This document shows, piece by piece, positions 53,295 to 61,928 of a DNA stretch of 64,000 nt. Within the stretch, counting starts at the first letter, position 1, and the number at the start of each line of letters is the position of its first letter. Under the pieces are notes generated by a model. That model was not told where the DNA came from, searched no databases, and was given only the letters and a program-made list of their open reading frames with translations. The position numbers were made by a program, and so were the translations under genes. The DNA is from Hoeflea sp. 108 (GTDB lineage Bacteria > Pseudomonadota > Alphaproteobacteria > Rhizobiales > Rhizobiaceae). Location: positions 4,180,304-4,244,303 of the forward strand of contig NZ_KB890024.1 of NCBI RefSeq assembly GCF_000372965.1. The letters run 5' to 3'.

Positions 53295-54155
53295 TCAGCC
53301 CTTCGGCGCGAACACCCGCACGGATTTCGGCCGGATGCGGAAATGCGCCGGCGTCCAGGTCACCAGCTCGCCGTCGGTGTTGACCGGCCGCGGCTGCTTG
53401 GTGCGGATCGTCACCCCCGTCGTCTTGAACGCGCGGACATCGTCCCACTGCCCTTGAGTGCCCCGGCGCAGGCTGGGCAGCAGGCGCAGCAGCCGCCACC
53501 AGTGGTCGACCTCGAGGCTGTAGAGGTCGAGCCAGCCATCGTCGGCCGTCGCCGTTTCCTCCACCGTCATGCCGCCGCCATAGTGACGTCCGTTGCCGAC
53601 CGAGACCTGCATGGTGCGGATCTTCTCGGTCACGTCGTCATGGTCGACATAGGCGGTGAACAGCCTGGAGCGCATCAAAAGGCGCGCAGCGACAATGCCG
53701 TAGCCCAGAGTGCCCCAGCGCTTCTTGGCGTGCTCCGTGAGCTCCGCCGCCAATTCGGCGCTGAAGCCGATGCTGGCAACATTGAAGAACAGGTGGCCGT
53801 TGACCTCGCCCAGATCGACAAGCGTCTGGCGGCCTTCGGCGATGATCTCGGCCGCCTTGATCGGATCCGGCGGGATGCCCATGGTTCGGGCGAAATCATT
53901 GGCGGTGCCGAGCGGGAGCACGCCGAGCGTCAGCCCCGTATAGGCAAGTCCTGCAGCGGCATTGTTGAGTGTGCCGTCGCCGCCACCGACGATCGCCATG
54001 TCGAAATGATCGGCATTGCGAGAGATCAGCTCGGAGGCGTTTTCGTCCTTGCTGGTCGCCATCTCCTCGATGATGATGCCGGCAGCCTCCAGCACCTTGC
54101 GCGCCTCTGCGATCGACCCGCCGCCACGCCGCGCGCGCGGATTGACGATGAGCAT
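53295..54155 (-). CDS. Diacylglycerol kinase-family lipid kinase
   Basis: A 286-aa protein with the DAGK catalytic motif GGGDGTLNNAAAGL and LPLGTANDFART. These are the YegS/DgkB-type lipid kinases, which phosphorylate diacylglycerol or similar lipids. The first residues LIVNPRARRG carry the usual N-terminal phosphate loop. No membrane helix, so it is probably peripheral. An upstream extension has no start codon except CTG. Confidence 0.85.
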   Translation of the reverse strand: MLIVNPRARRGGGSIAEARKVLEAAGIIIEEMATSKDENASELISRNADHFDMAIVGGGDGTLNNAAAGLAYTGLTLGVLPLGTANDFARTMGIPPDPIKAAEIIAEGRQTLVDLGEVNGHLFFNVASIGFSAELAAELTEHAKKRWGTLGYGIVAARLLMRSRLFTAYVDHDDVTEKIRTMQVSVGNGRHYGGGMTVEETATADDGWLDLYSLEVDHWWRLLRLLPSLRRGTQGQWDDVRAFKTTGVTIRTKQPRPVNTDGELVTWTPAHFRIRPKSVRVFAPKG

Positions 54156-54309
54156 GGCACGCTTGCCGGCCGCATGCAGCTCAGTGCGTTTTTCGCGGAT
54201 GATGACGTCGGTCAGGGTGGAATTTCCTGCTGTTGTCGCCGTTTTCGGCGCGTTGCCCCCGTTTACGCAATTTAGGGAGCAGGGCGCGCCATTTTAAGGC
54301 TTCGACAAT

Positions 54310-55101
54310 TCACGAAACCGAAAGCGGCTTGTCCTTTTCGTCATCCTCGCGCGACCGCCTCAGCGCCGGGAAGCCACGCGTCGCGCCTGACGGCGACAAG
54401 ACAGGCACGAAAACGCGACGCGATGCACGCTGCGCGACAGGTATGCCCTGATAGACGCGCTTCTGCGCCTCGACCACGATGACGCCGGAGAAGATCGGCC
54501 AGAAGCGGCGACCGAGGCTTTCGAACAGATGGTCGAAGCGCATCATCCACTTGCGCTGCGAGGGCGGGAAATGCAGCGCATCCGACCACGAGGCGACGGT
54601 GAAATTGGCGTCACGCAGAAGTTCGTTGAGCTGGCCCGGCGAGAATGGACGGCCGGTGCCGAAGGGTGTGTGCTCGAAACGCGCCCAGACGCCGCGGCGG
54701 TTGGGCACCACGATGACGACGCGGCCGGCGGGCGACAGCACCCGCCAGATCTCCTTCAGCGTCTCGCGCGGGCTTTCGGCATGTTCCAGCGAATGAACCA
54801 GCAGCATCCTGTCGATGGACGAATCGACCAGCGGCAGTTCCTCATCGAACACCAGCGCCGTCGACGACGGGCCCTGCGCCGGCCAGACGACCGCGCCTTG
54901 CGTCGCCGGCATGAAGGCGAAGACACGCTCGGCATCGGCCCCGAAGCGGTCGAGCCAGGGCAGCGTGTAGCCGAGCCCGACCAGCCGCTCGTTGGGCACG
55001 CCCGCCCACACCGATGACAGCGCCATGGTGATGGAGTGCTCGGCCAGACGCCCGAGCGGCGTGGAATAAAAGGAGCGGAGGTCGACGATGTCGGAGTTCA
55101 T
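54310..55101 (-). CDS. Class I SAM-dependent methyltransferase
   Basis: A 263-aa protein of the Methyltransf_11 type. The central part LPLVDSSIDRMLLVHSLEHAESPRETLKEIWRVLSPAGRVVIVVPNR has motif IV/V and the post-motif of this family. The AdoMet-binding motif I is weak (LDRFGADAERVFAFMPAT). The C-terminus (last 30 residues) is charged and likely disordered. Substrate unknown. It is divergent from gloB, which is a conserved rhizobial neighbour, so a link to glutathione or electrophile metabolism is possible but not shown. Confidence 0.7.
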   Translation of the reverse strand: MNSDIVDLRSFYSTPLGRLAEHSITMALSSVWAGVPNERLVGLGYTLPWLDRFGADAERVFAFMPATQGAVVWPAQGPSSTALVFDEELPLVDSSIDRMLLVHSLEHAESPRETLKEIWRVLSPAGRVVIVVPNRRGVWARFEHTPFGTGRPFSPGQLNELLRDANFTVASWSDALHFPPSQRKWMMRFDHLFESLGRRFWPIFSGVIVVEAQKRVYQGIPVAQRASRRVFVPVLSPSGATRGFPALRRSREDDEKDKPLSVS

Positions 55102-55229
55102 CGCCGGACGGTAACCGGGCTCGCCCAGGACTTCAACGACCGCATCCGTTTCACCCGCGCTGCGACGCGCTATTTGGATGACAGGGCAAACCGCCCGCCC
55201 TATCGTCCTCTTCGAAAGGGAGTTCTGCC

Positions 55230-55997
55230 ATGGCCGTCGAGATCAAGCTTTTCATGTGCCGCACCGACAACTTCGGGGCACTGCTGCACGACAGCGAAAC
55301 CGGCGAGACCGCCATCATCGACGCGCCCGAGGAGGCGCCGATCATCGATGCCATAGCCCATAGCGGCTGGACACCGTCGACAATCCTGACAACCCATCAC
55401 CATGGCGACCATGTCGAGGCAAACCTTGCGCTCAAGCGGCGCTACAAGCTGCGTATCATTGGGCCGGAGGCGGAACGCGACAAGATTCCCGGAATCGACG
55501 ACACGGTAGAGCAAGGCTCGGTGGTCCCCTTCGGCAACGAGACCATCGAGGTCATCGAGACGCCGGGCCACACCGCCGGCCATGTCTGCTACTACTTGCC
55601 GAAGTCGAAGGTGGCCTTCACCGCCGACACGCTGTTTGCGCTGGGCTGCGGGCGACTGTTCGAGCGTCCGGCACCGGTGATGTTCGAATCGCTGAAGAAG
55701 CTCGCCGCTTTGCCAACCGACACCGTGATCTATTGCGGGCACGAATACACGCTGTCCAATGCGCGCTTTGCCCTGACGATCGACCCCGACAACCCAGCGC
55801 TTCGTGCCCGCGCCGACAAGATCGAGAAGCTGCGGGCCGAGGGCAAGCCGACGCTGCCGACGACCATCGGCGAGGAACTCGCCACCAACCCGTTCCTGCG
55901 CTGGTCCGATCCCGCCATCCGCAAGCATCTCGGCATGGAGAAGGCAACGGACGTCGACGTTTTCGCCGAAATCCGCAGGCGCAAGGACAATTTCTGA
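55230..55997 (+). CDS. gloB: Hydroxyacylglutathione hydrolase (glyoxalase II)
   Basis: A 255-aa metallo-beta-lactamase-fold enzyme with THHHGDH (His56, His58, Asp60, His61), GHTAGHVCYY, DTLFALGCGRLFE and CGHEYT. It splits S-lactoylglutathione in methylglyoxal detoxification. Two bases before the cupin gene's ATG, so co-transcribed. Start ATG with AAAGGGAG upstream. Confidence 0.92.
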   Translation: MAVEIKLFMCRTDNFGALLHDSETGETAIIDAPEEAPIIDAIAHSGWTPSTILTTHHHGDHVEANLALKRRYKLRIIGPEAERDKIPGIDDTVEQGSVVPFGNETIEVIETPGHTAGHVCYYLPKSKVAFTADTLFALGCGRLFERPAPVMFESLKKLAALPTDTVIYCGHEYTLSNARFALTIDPDNPALRARADKIEKLRAEGKPTLPTTIGEELATNPFLRWSDPAIRKHLGMEKATDVDVFAEIRRRKDNF

Positions 55998-55999
55998 TC

Positions 56000-56437
56000 A
56001 TGCAGGCAGCCGAGATCATCGCCACCTTGGGCATGCGGCGCCATCCCGAGGGCGGCTGGTATGTCGAGACCTTTCGCGACAATCCCGAGGGCGGACCGCA
56101 CGGCGCGCGCGGCAACCAGACGGCGATCTACTTCCTGCTCGAGCACGGCGATGTCTCGGCCTGGCATCGGGTCAGGGACGCCGCCGAACTCTGGCACTAT
56201 CATGCCGGGGCGCCGATCGAGTTGAAGATATGCCCGCCTAGCGGCGAAGTGAGCGCGGACGTCCTGGGCGTCAATTTGGCTGCCGGCGAGCGACCGCAGC
56301 TGGTGGTTCCGCCGGGCTGGTGGCAGACGGCCCGCAGCCTCGGCGATTGGACGCTGGTCGGCTGCACCGTCTCGCCAGGCTTCGAATTCGCCCAGTTCGA
56401 GCTGGCTGAACCGGGCTGGGAGCCGGGGTTAGTCTAG
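56000..56437 (+). CDS. Cupin-fold DUF985 protein
   Basis: A 145-aa protein with the DUF985 pattern LGMRRHPEGGWYVETFR, AIYFLLEHGDVSAWHRV and DAAELWHYHAGAP, then VPPGWWQTARS. It is a single-domain cupin, function unknown; His and Glu residues could bind a metal or a sugar. Coupled to gloB. Its stop overlaps the convergent EamA gene by four bases. Confidence 0.85.
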   Translation: MQAAEIIATLGMRRHPEGGWYVETFRDNPEGGPHGARGNQTAIYFLLEHGDVSAWHRVRDAAELWHYHAGAPIELKICPPSGEVSADVLGVNLAAGERPQLVVPPGWWQTARSLGDWTLVGCTVSPGFEFAQFELAEPGWEPGLV

Positions 56438-57330
56438 GCCCCTGCCCCATTGGTCGCCGGTGACGAGCGGTCGCGGAAAATGAGCGACTTTGCTGCAAGT
56501 ACGGCGCCGCCGGTGATGAGTACGCACGCAGCGAGAATGCGCAAGGATGGCTCGGCGAAACCCGCAGCGATGAGCACCAGGGTCGACAGCAGCGGCGCGG
56601 CGTAGCTTGCCGCGCCCAGGACCTGGATGTTGCCGCGCTTGACGCCGATGTCCCAGGCGTAGAAGGCAGCACCCACCGGCATCAGGCCAAGGCCGAGTAC
56701 GGCGAGCCACTGGCCGGCATTGGCCGGCAAGACGGTCTCTTCAAGCGCCAGATGGCAGGCGAAGGACAGTATCGAGGTCGCCAGGCAGAACCAGGTGACG
56801 ACAGATGTCGGCACCGAGGGGAAACGCCGCGACAGGAGCGAATAGCCCGACCACAGGAAGGCGCAGACGAAGGCCATGGCATAGCCGAAGCTGTAGCGTG
56901 CATCGAAGGCGAGCCCGCCGCCCTTGGTGATGATCAGGAAGGTGCCGGCAAGGCCCATCAGCGCGCCGGCGATGTGGTTCCAGCGCAGGCGTTCGCCCGG
57001 CATCAGCGCCGAGCCCAGAACGATGAACAGCGGCCAGAGATAGGCGATCAGGCTGGCCTCGACCGCCGGCGCGTTGCGCAGCGCGGTGAAGTAGAAGAAA
57101 TGGTAGCCGAACAGGCCGGCAATGCCGATGACCCAGACCTGAGGCGGGATCTTTTCCGTCGTCTCGGGCTTGGACATGAACAGCCGCGCGACGAGGCCGA
57201 CGCAGGTACCGATGGCAAAAGTGATCGCCGACATCAGGAACGGCGGCACGGTGCCTGACGCATCGGTGAGCAGGGCCAGCAGCGCCCACATGGCCACTGC
57301 CGAGAATCCGATCAAAGTCGCGCGCCCCAC
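56434..57330 (-). CDS. EamA-family exporter, YddG-like
   Basis: A 298-aa protein with ten helices of the EamA fold. The segment GYHFFYFTALRNAPAVEASLIAYLWPLFIVLGSALMPGERL resembles YddG-type aromatic amino-acid exporters. The GTG start has GGAGGGG in front. Specific substrate not shown by the sequence. Third EamA transporter in the window; the three are not closely alike. Confidence 0.78.
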   Translation of the reverse strand: MGRATLIGFSAVAMWALLALLTDASGTVPPFLMSAITFAIGTCVGLVARLFMSKPETTEKIPPQVWVIGIAGLFGYHFFYFTALRNAPAVEASLIAYLWPLFIVLGSALMPGERLRWNHIAGALMGLAGTFLIITKGGGLAFDARYSFGYAMAFVCAFLWSGYSLLSRRFPSVPTSVVTWFCLATSILSFACHLALEETVLPANAGQWLAVLGLGLMPVGAAFYAWDIGVKRGNIQVLGAASYAAPLLSTLVLIAAGFAEPSLRILAACVLITGGAVLAAKSLIFRDRSSPATNGAGA

Positions 57331-57365
57331 TTACCCCTCCCGGCGCGCCGGCGCCTTTTGTCCTG

Positions 57366-57412
57366 GAGCATGACCGTGTCCGAAGACCACTCCCGGTTTT
57401 CGGCGCATGCTC
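57366..57412. repeat. Rhizobial palindromic repeat (GAGCATG...CATGCTC)
   Basis: Outer arms GAGCATG/CATGCTC with inner TCCGAA/TTCGG around a short loop. This motif is scattered through many rhizobial genomes. Its right end overlaps the stop codon of the DUF3108 gene. It may act as terminator for that gene. Confidence 0.6.
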
Positions 57413-58193
57413 AATTGGTGGCTTCGAACCGCCGTGCCTTGACCGTGATCGTTCCGATCTCGGTGCTCACGGTGGCGTAGATCGGGGCATATACGCCGGT
57501 TTCGCCGAGCGGCGCAAATGTCACCATGATGCGGCTGCGGTCGCGCAGAAAGGTCAGCGCCTTCTTGTCGGTTCGATAGCCCGAGACCGGCTGGAAACCC
57601 ATGCGGCAGGTGACCGTGTCGCCGGAGAACCCCTTGACCGACATCTTCTTGCGCGACACTTCGGTCAGCCTGAGATCGGCGCGCAGCTCGCCATCATACA
57701 TCTTGACGGTGCGGCCACATACGCGGTCGAGGCTGGACGCCTTGATGACAGTCGCCGCGATCGGGTCGGACACGGCGCGGAGATCGTCGGCGCCGAGCGG
57801 TATCCAGGTCGAGCCGCGCTTCTTGGGCGGCGGCACGACTTCGGTGCTGGCGACGCGATCGCCGGAAAAGCGCACATCGACCAGCGATGCCTTCTTGCCG
57901 GAGACATAGTCGGCCCGGAATGCGCTTGGACGCGTGCCGCCGTCGCCGAAGCTGCCGCGCGACGAGATGGTGCCGCGCGTGTCGTCGAAGAATGCCGCAA
58001 GCCCGGCGCTCGAGACCTTGCCGTTCACCTTGTAGGCGTTGCCGTCGTAACTGCTGTCGAAGGTCGCCTTGGCGACGGGAATGCCCAGGAAGGACAATGA
58101 ATAGTCGCCGCTGAAGGTTTTTTCCGCCGCCCTCGCCTCCATGGGCAGGACGGCAAGCGCAACGGCGATCAGGGCGGGCAACAGGCGGAGCAT
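57411..58193 (-). CDS. DUF3108 periplasmic protein
   Basis: A 260-aa protein with a signal peptide (cut near ARA-AEKTFSG) and a DUF3108 domain: DYSLSFLGIPVAKATFDSSYDG at the start and VKARRFEATN at the end. There are two Cys, in DRVCGRTVK and TCRMGFQP, possibly a disulfide. The function is unknown; family members are exported and beta-rich. Its stop codon lies in a rhizobial palindromic repeat. Divergent from rpmB, with a 248-base region between. Confidence 0.75.
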   Translation of the reverse strand: MLRLLPALIAVALAVLPMEARAAEKTFSGDYSLSFLGIPVAKATFDSSYDGNAYKVNGKVSSAGLAAFFDDTRGTISSRGSFGDGGTRPSAFRADYVSGKKASLVDVRFSGDRVASTEVVPPPKKRGSTWIPLGADDLRAVSDPIAATVIKASSLDRVCGRTVKMYDGELRADLRLTEVSRKKMSVKGFSGDTVTCRMGFQPVSGYRTDKKALTFLRDRSRIMVTFAPLGETGVYAPIYATVSTEIGTITVKARRFEATN

Positions 58194-58318
58194 CTAAGGC
58201 GATACCTCATCGTCAGCGGAAGCTGGCTTCCGGCTGGTGATGTCCCTCGCAGCTGGTTATAAAGGCAAATCCGGCCTTTCTGTGGAACTGGGGACAACCT
58301 GTCCGAGACCACGGAGCG

Positions 58319-58347
58319 CTTGACGAGGCTGTGAAATGCAACTATGG
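58319..58347 (+). promoter_or_regulatory. Promoter of rpmB
   Basis: CTTGAC, 17 bases, CTATGG: a good match to the alphaproteobacterial sigma-70 consensus, 95 bases before the rpmB start. Confidence 0.6.
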
Positions 58348-58441
58348 AACGCCAACTTTTTCCATGAGGCCGCCTGACTGAGACCGCGCGCCATTAGGTG
58401 CGTCACAGCCGCTTGGTCCGCCAGAACTGAAGGTATGTAAC

Positions 58442-58738
58442 ATGTCCCGCGCTTGCGAACTCACCGGTAAGGCCGTCATGACCGGCAACAATGTGAGCCA
58501 CGCCAACAACAAGACCCGTCGTCGCTTCCTGCCGAACCTGGTCAATGTCACGCTCATCTCGGAAGTTCTGAACCAGAACGTCCGCCTGCGCATTTCGGCC
58601 AACGCGCTCCGCTCGGTCGAGCACCGCGGTGGTCTCGACGCCTTCCTGGCCAAGGCCGACGCTGAAGAACTGTCGCAGCGCGCCCGTCTGCTCAAGAAGC
58701 AGATCGCCAAGAAGACTGCCGAACAGGCTGCTGCCTGA
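58442..58738 (+). CDS. rpmB: 50S ribosomal protein L28
   Basis: A 98-aa protein. SRACELTGKAVMTGNNVSHANNKTRRRFLPNL is the L28 signature, and VRLRISANALRSVEHRGGLDAFL follows. It binds 23S rRNA in the large subunit. Length includes the alphaproteobacterial C-terminal extension. Start ATG with AAGG nearby. Confidence 0.96.
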   Translation: MSRACELTGKAVMTGNNVSHANNKTRRRFLPNLVNVTLISEVLNQNVRLRISANALRSVEHRGGLDAFLAKADAEELSQRARLLKKQIAKKTAEQAAA

Positions 58739-58747
58739 TCGATCTTA

Positions 58748-58800
58748 AGGCGGGGGACGACCGCCTGGAGCCTCTGACGCCGCAAGGATGACGAGGCTCC
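58748..58800 (+). terminator. Two hairpins after rpmB
   Basis: AGGCGG/CCGCCT (7-base loop), then GGAGCCTC/GAGGCTCC (18-base loop). No T-tract. They separate rpmB from the riboswitch and the VUT gene. Confidence 0.45.
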
Positions 58801-58829
58801 GACCAACGGCTGGGCATCGCCCGGACAAA

Positions 58830-58858
58830 CTGGTTCCATTACCCAGGATAAAAAAATG
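58830..58858 (+). ncRNA. Putative preQ1-I riboswitch overlapping the VUT start codon
   Basis: The bases fit the preQ1-I layout: P1 stem CTGG/CCAG, loop TTCCATTAC, then the A-rich tail GATAAAAAA. In Bacillus preQ1-I a loop triplet (UAG) pairs with a tail triplet (CUA). Here the equivalent triplets are CAT (58837-58839) and ATG (58856-58858), which is the start codon. Ligand binding would then close both the AGGA of the ribosome-binding site and the start codon. PreQ1-I elements are known before genes of this transporter family (COG1738). Short length means chance similarity must be excluded. Confidence 0.55.
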
Positions 58859-59533
58859 AACTCCGGTTCTCGTTATCTACCCTTTGTGGTGGCCATGGCG
58901 CTTGTCGTCGTCGCCTCCAACATCCTCGTCCAGTTCCCGATGCAGGGACAGGTCGGATCGCTGGCCCTTGCCGATATCCTGACCTGGGGCGCCTTCACCT
59001 ACCCCTTCTCCTTCCTGGTCACCGACCTCGCCAACCGGCGCTATGGGCCGAAGATGGCCCGACGAATCGTTTTCGTCGGCTTCATGACGGCAGTGGTCTG
59101 CTCGATCGTGCTTCCGCCGCTGCTGTTCAGGTTCGGGCTGATTCCTTTCGAGACCGCACCCGGCCGTCTGGCGCGTATCGCGCTGGCGTCGGGTACCGCG
59201 TTCCTGGTCGGCCAGCTGCTCGACGTGACCGTGTTCAACTGGCTGCGCCGCCAGAGCTGGTGGCGCGCTCCGATCATCGGCACCCTCGTCGGCTCGGTCT
59301 TCGACACTATCATCTTCTTCGGCATCGCCTTCTCCGCCGTCTTCGTCTTCCTCGGTCCGGAGGACGGTTTCGCGCTTGAGGCCGCTCCCTTGTTCGGCGT
59401 CATGTCGATCGAGGCGGCGCGCTGGGTGTCGTGGGCGCTGGGCGACCTCACGGTGAAGCTGCTGATCGGCCTGTTCGCCCTAGTGCCCTACCGGCTGATC
59501 GCCACGCGCTGGAGCCAGCCGGCGCTGGCCTGA
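58856..59533 (+). CDS. VUT/YhhQ-family queuosine precursor transporter
   Basis: A 225-aa protein with six membrane helices. The pattern ADILTWGAFTYPFSFLVTDLANRRYGPKMARRIV near residue 45 is the COG1738 (YhhQ) signature. YhhQ takes up preQ0 and preQ1 for making queuosine in tRNA. GluQRS, which acts on queuosine tRNA(Asp), is also in the window, so salvage is plausible. The start codon lies in the putative preQ1-I element. No other que gene is adjacent. Confidence 0.85.
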   Translation: MNSGSRYLPFVVAMALVVVASNILVQFPMQGQVGSLALADILTWGAFTYPFSFLVTDLANRRYGPKMARRIVFVGFMTAVVCSIVLPPLLFRFGLIPFETAPGRLARIALASGTAFLVGQLLDVTVFNWLRRQSWWRAPIIGTLVGSVFDTIIFFGIAFSAVFVFLGPEDGFALEAAPLFGVMSIEAARWVSWALGDLTVKLLIGLFALVPYRLIATRWSQPALA

Positions 59534-59598
59534 AGCCGGCGCCATGTTCCCGTAATCCTGCGACGCTAGACGCTGCGACCTCATACCGAGGTCCGCAG

Positions 59599-60048
59599 AT
59601 GCAAGTCACGTTGAGGCCGTTGGGCCCTGCCGAGCGCGAAAAGGTTCTTCAGCTCCAGGTACGCCGCTCGCAACAGGGGTTCGTGGCCACCAACGCCGAT
59701 TCGATCGACGAGGCGGAGGACGGCGACCATTGCGTGCCGCTGGCAATCTACGACGCCGATGTCGCCGTCGGTTTCGCCATGTATGCGCTCGACCCCGACG
59801 ACGGCAATTACTGGATTTATCGGCTGATGGTGGACCAGCGCTACCAGCGACTCGGTTATGGCCGCAAGGCGCTCGACGAGTTGCTGAAGCTGATGTCCAG
59901 GCTGCCGGGCTGCAGCCAGGTGACGCTCAGCGTGGCGCCCGGAAACGATGTGGCAATGGAGCTCTACCGCCAGATGGGCTTCCGCGAATCGGGCGAGATC
60001 ATCGGCGGCGAGATCGTCTTTCGCCGCAGCATGCACGACATCGAGTGA
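59599..60048 (+). CDS. GNAT-family N-acetyltransferase
   Basis: A 149-aa protein of the GNAT fold. VDQRYQRLGYGRKALDELL is motif A, binding acetyl-CoA (Q/RxxGxG/A), and ELYRQMGFRESGE is motif B. The form resembles the diamine acetyltransferase/SpeG-PaiA group, but the substrate is uncertain. Its stop adjoins the stop of the Lrp gene, convergent, with no gap. Confidence 0.85.
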   Translation: MQVTLRPLGPAEREKVLQLQVRRSQQGFVATNADSIDEAEDGDHCVPLAIYDADVAVGFAMYALDPDDGNYWIYRLMVDQRYQRLGYGRKALDELLKLMSRLPGCSQVTLSVAPGNDVAMELYRQMGFRESGEIIGGEIVFRRSMHDIE

Positions 60049-60477
60049 CTACCGGTCTATCCGCGTCGAGAGGATGATCGACGACAACGTGCGCTCGACG
60101 CCTTCGAGCGCACCGATCCTGTCGATCAGCACGTCGAGGTCACGCACCGACGGCGCCTCGACCACGACGATCATGTCGAAATTGCCGCTCACCGAATGCA
60201 GGGTGCGCACCTCGGGGATGCGGCGCAGCACGGCCTCCACCGCAGCGGAGACCTTGGGCAGCGCCGTGACCAGGATATGGGCGCGGACGAGGTTCTTCTC
60301 ATAATCGGCCGACAGTCTGACGCTGTAGCCGGCGATCACCCCGCGCTTTTCCAGACGCTCCAGCCGGCTCTGCACGGTTGTCCTGGACACACCCAGCTTG
60401 CGGGCCAGGTCTGCCGTCGAGGCGCGCGCGTTCTCGCGCAAAAGGTTCAGCAGGGCAGCGTCTGGATCGGTCGTCAT
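60049..60477 (-). CDS. Lrp/AsnC-family transcriptional regulator
   Basis: A 142-aa protein with a helix-turn-helix (ASTADLARKLGVSRTTVQSRLERLEKRGVI) and an RAM effector domain (VSGNFDMIVVVEA). It is divergent from the saccharopine dehydrogenase-like gene and most likely controls it; Lrp-type regulators respond to amino acids, here perhaps lysine. The ATG giving TTDPDAALLN is used; the frame extends upstream without a start signal. Confidence 0.86.
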   Translation of the reverse strand: MTTDPDAALLNLLRENARASTADLARKLGVSRTTVQSRLERLEKRGVIAGYSVRLSADYEKNLVRAHILVTALPKVSAAVEAVLRRIPEVRTLHSVSGNFDMIVVVEAPSVRDLDVLIDRIGALEGVERTLSSIILSTRIDR

Positions 60478-60599
60478 TTCGCACTTGCTTGTCGTCGATA
60501 TGCTCAAAACATAACGTCTTTTCGTCGTTCTCGATACTGCCTTTCGACGAGACATGACCATAGAATCGCGCACGAAATTCCATTCCAAGGGGACAGACC

Positions 60600-61700
60600 A
60601 TGAAGCAAATCGTTGTCGTAGGCGCAGGCAAGATCGGCTCGACCATCGCCGACATGCTGGCGGAAACCGGCGACTTTCAGGTGACCGTGGTCGACCGCTC
60701 GCAGGCAGCGCTCGACGCGCTGGAAGTCAGCGGCAATGTCGCGACCAAGCAGGTCGAGATCTCGGAGGCCGGCGCGCTCGACGGCGTTCTGGCCGGCAAG
60801 TTCGCCGTGATGTCGGCAGCCCCCTTCCACCTGACCACCAAAATCGCCGAAGCCGCCGCCAAGGCCGGCGTGCACTATCTCGACCTGACCGAGGACGTCG
60901 CTTCGACCCGCATCGTCAAGGAACTGGCGGGCAAGGCCAACAGCGCCTTCATCCCGCAGTGCGGCCTCGCCCCGGGCTTCATCTCGATCGTCGCCAACGA
61001 CCTCGCCAAGCGTTTCGATTCGCTGGAGAGCGTGCGCATGCGCGTCGGCGCCCTACCGCAGTACCCGTCGAACGCGCTCAACTACAATCTGACCTGGAGC
61101 ACCGACGGCGTCATCAACGAATATTGTGAGCCTTGCGAGGCGATCGTCGAGGGCCAGCTGATCGAGGTTCCGCCGCTCGAGGAGCGCGAGGAATTCTCTC
61201 TCGACGGCATCACCTACGAAGCCTTCAACACCTCAGGTGGCCTCGGCACGCTGTGCGAGACCTATGAAGGCAAGGTGCGCACGCTCAACTACCGCACCAT
61301 CCGCTATCCCGGCCACGCCGCGATCATGAAGGCGCTGCTCAACGATCTCGGCCTGCGTCATCGCCGCGAAGTGCTGAAGGACATCCTGGAAAACGCCCTG
61401 CCGGCGACGCTGCAGGACGTGGTGGTGATTTTCGTTACCGTCAGCGGCCGCAAGGGCGGACGCCTGCTGCAGGAGAGCTACGCCAACAAAATCTACAGCC
61501 GCCAGCTCGGCAAGCTGACGCGCAGCGCCATCCAGATCACCACGGCTTCAGGCATCTGCGCCGTGCTCGACATGCTGGCCAACGGCGCTCTGCCGCAGAA
61601 AGGCTTCATCCGTCAAGAGGACATCGCGCTCGACGCCTTCCTCGCCAACCGTTTCGGCCGCAACTACGCGCAGGCCGCAGCGAACCATCTGGCGGCCTGA
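60600..61700 (+). CDS. Saccharopine dehydrogenase-like protein
   Basis: A 366-aa protein with an N-terminal Rossmann fold (VVVGAGKIGSTIADMLAETG) and a saccharopine-dehydrogenase C-terminal part (CGLAPGFISIVANDL, LRTLNYRTIRYPGH-like). It probably acts in lysine metabolism. The adjacent Lrp gene supports amino-acid control. The exact reaction is not known. A strong terminator follows. Confidence 0.82.
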   Translation: MKQIVVVGAGKIGSTIADMLAETGDFQVTVVDRSQAALDALEVSGNVATKQVEISEAGALDGVLAGKFAVMSAAPFHLTTKIAEAAAKAGVHYLDLTEDVASTRIVKELAGKANSAFIPQCGLAPGFISIVANDLAKRFDSLESVRMRVGALPQYPSNALNYNLTWSTDGVINEYCEPCEAIVEGQLIEVPPLEEREEFSLDGITYEAFNTSGGLGTLCETYEGKVRTLNYRTIRYPGHAAIMKALLNDLGLRHRREVLKDILENALPATLQDVVVIFVTVSGRKGGRLLQESYANKIYSRQLGKLTRSAIQITTASGICAVLDMLANGALPQKGFIRQEDIALDAFLANRFGRNYAQAAANHLAA

Positions 61701-61750
61701 TCGCCCGATAGCCTTCCGGAGAGAATGCTCCGAGGCCAAAAGTTGGGCAA

Positions 61751-61781
61751 CGAGGGGTTGGGGGACCCCTCGCTTTTTTTT
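61751..61781 (+). terminator. Intrinsic terminator after the saccharopine dehydrogenase-like gene
   Basis: Eight-bp stem CGAGGGGT/ACCCCTCG with a six-base loop, then CTTTTTTTT. A clear Rho-independent terminator. Confidence 0.88.
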
Positions 61782-61928
61782 GCGCTGTGTGCGGCCGACG
61801 CTCCGCACCGTGGTCGGCGCTGATTTTCGACGGCCTGTGCGGCCGGGATTGCCCCCCTTCCCATTTGTGGGAGAGGTCAAGACTTGGGTATAGGTAGCGT
61901 CCCGCACCGGGGCTGTAATCGGAAAAAC

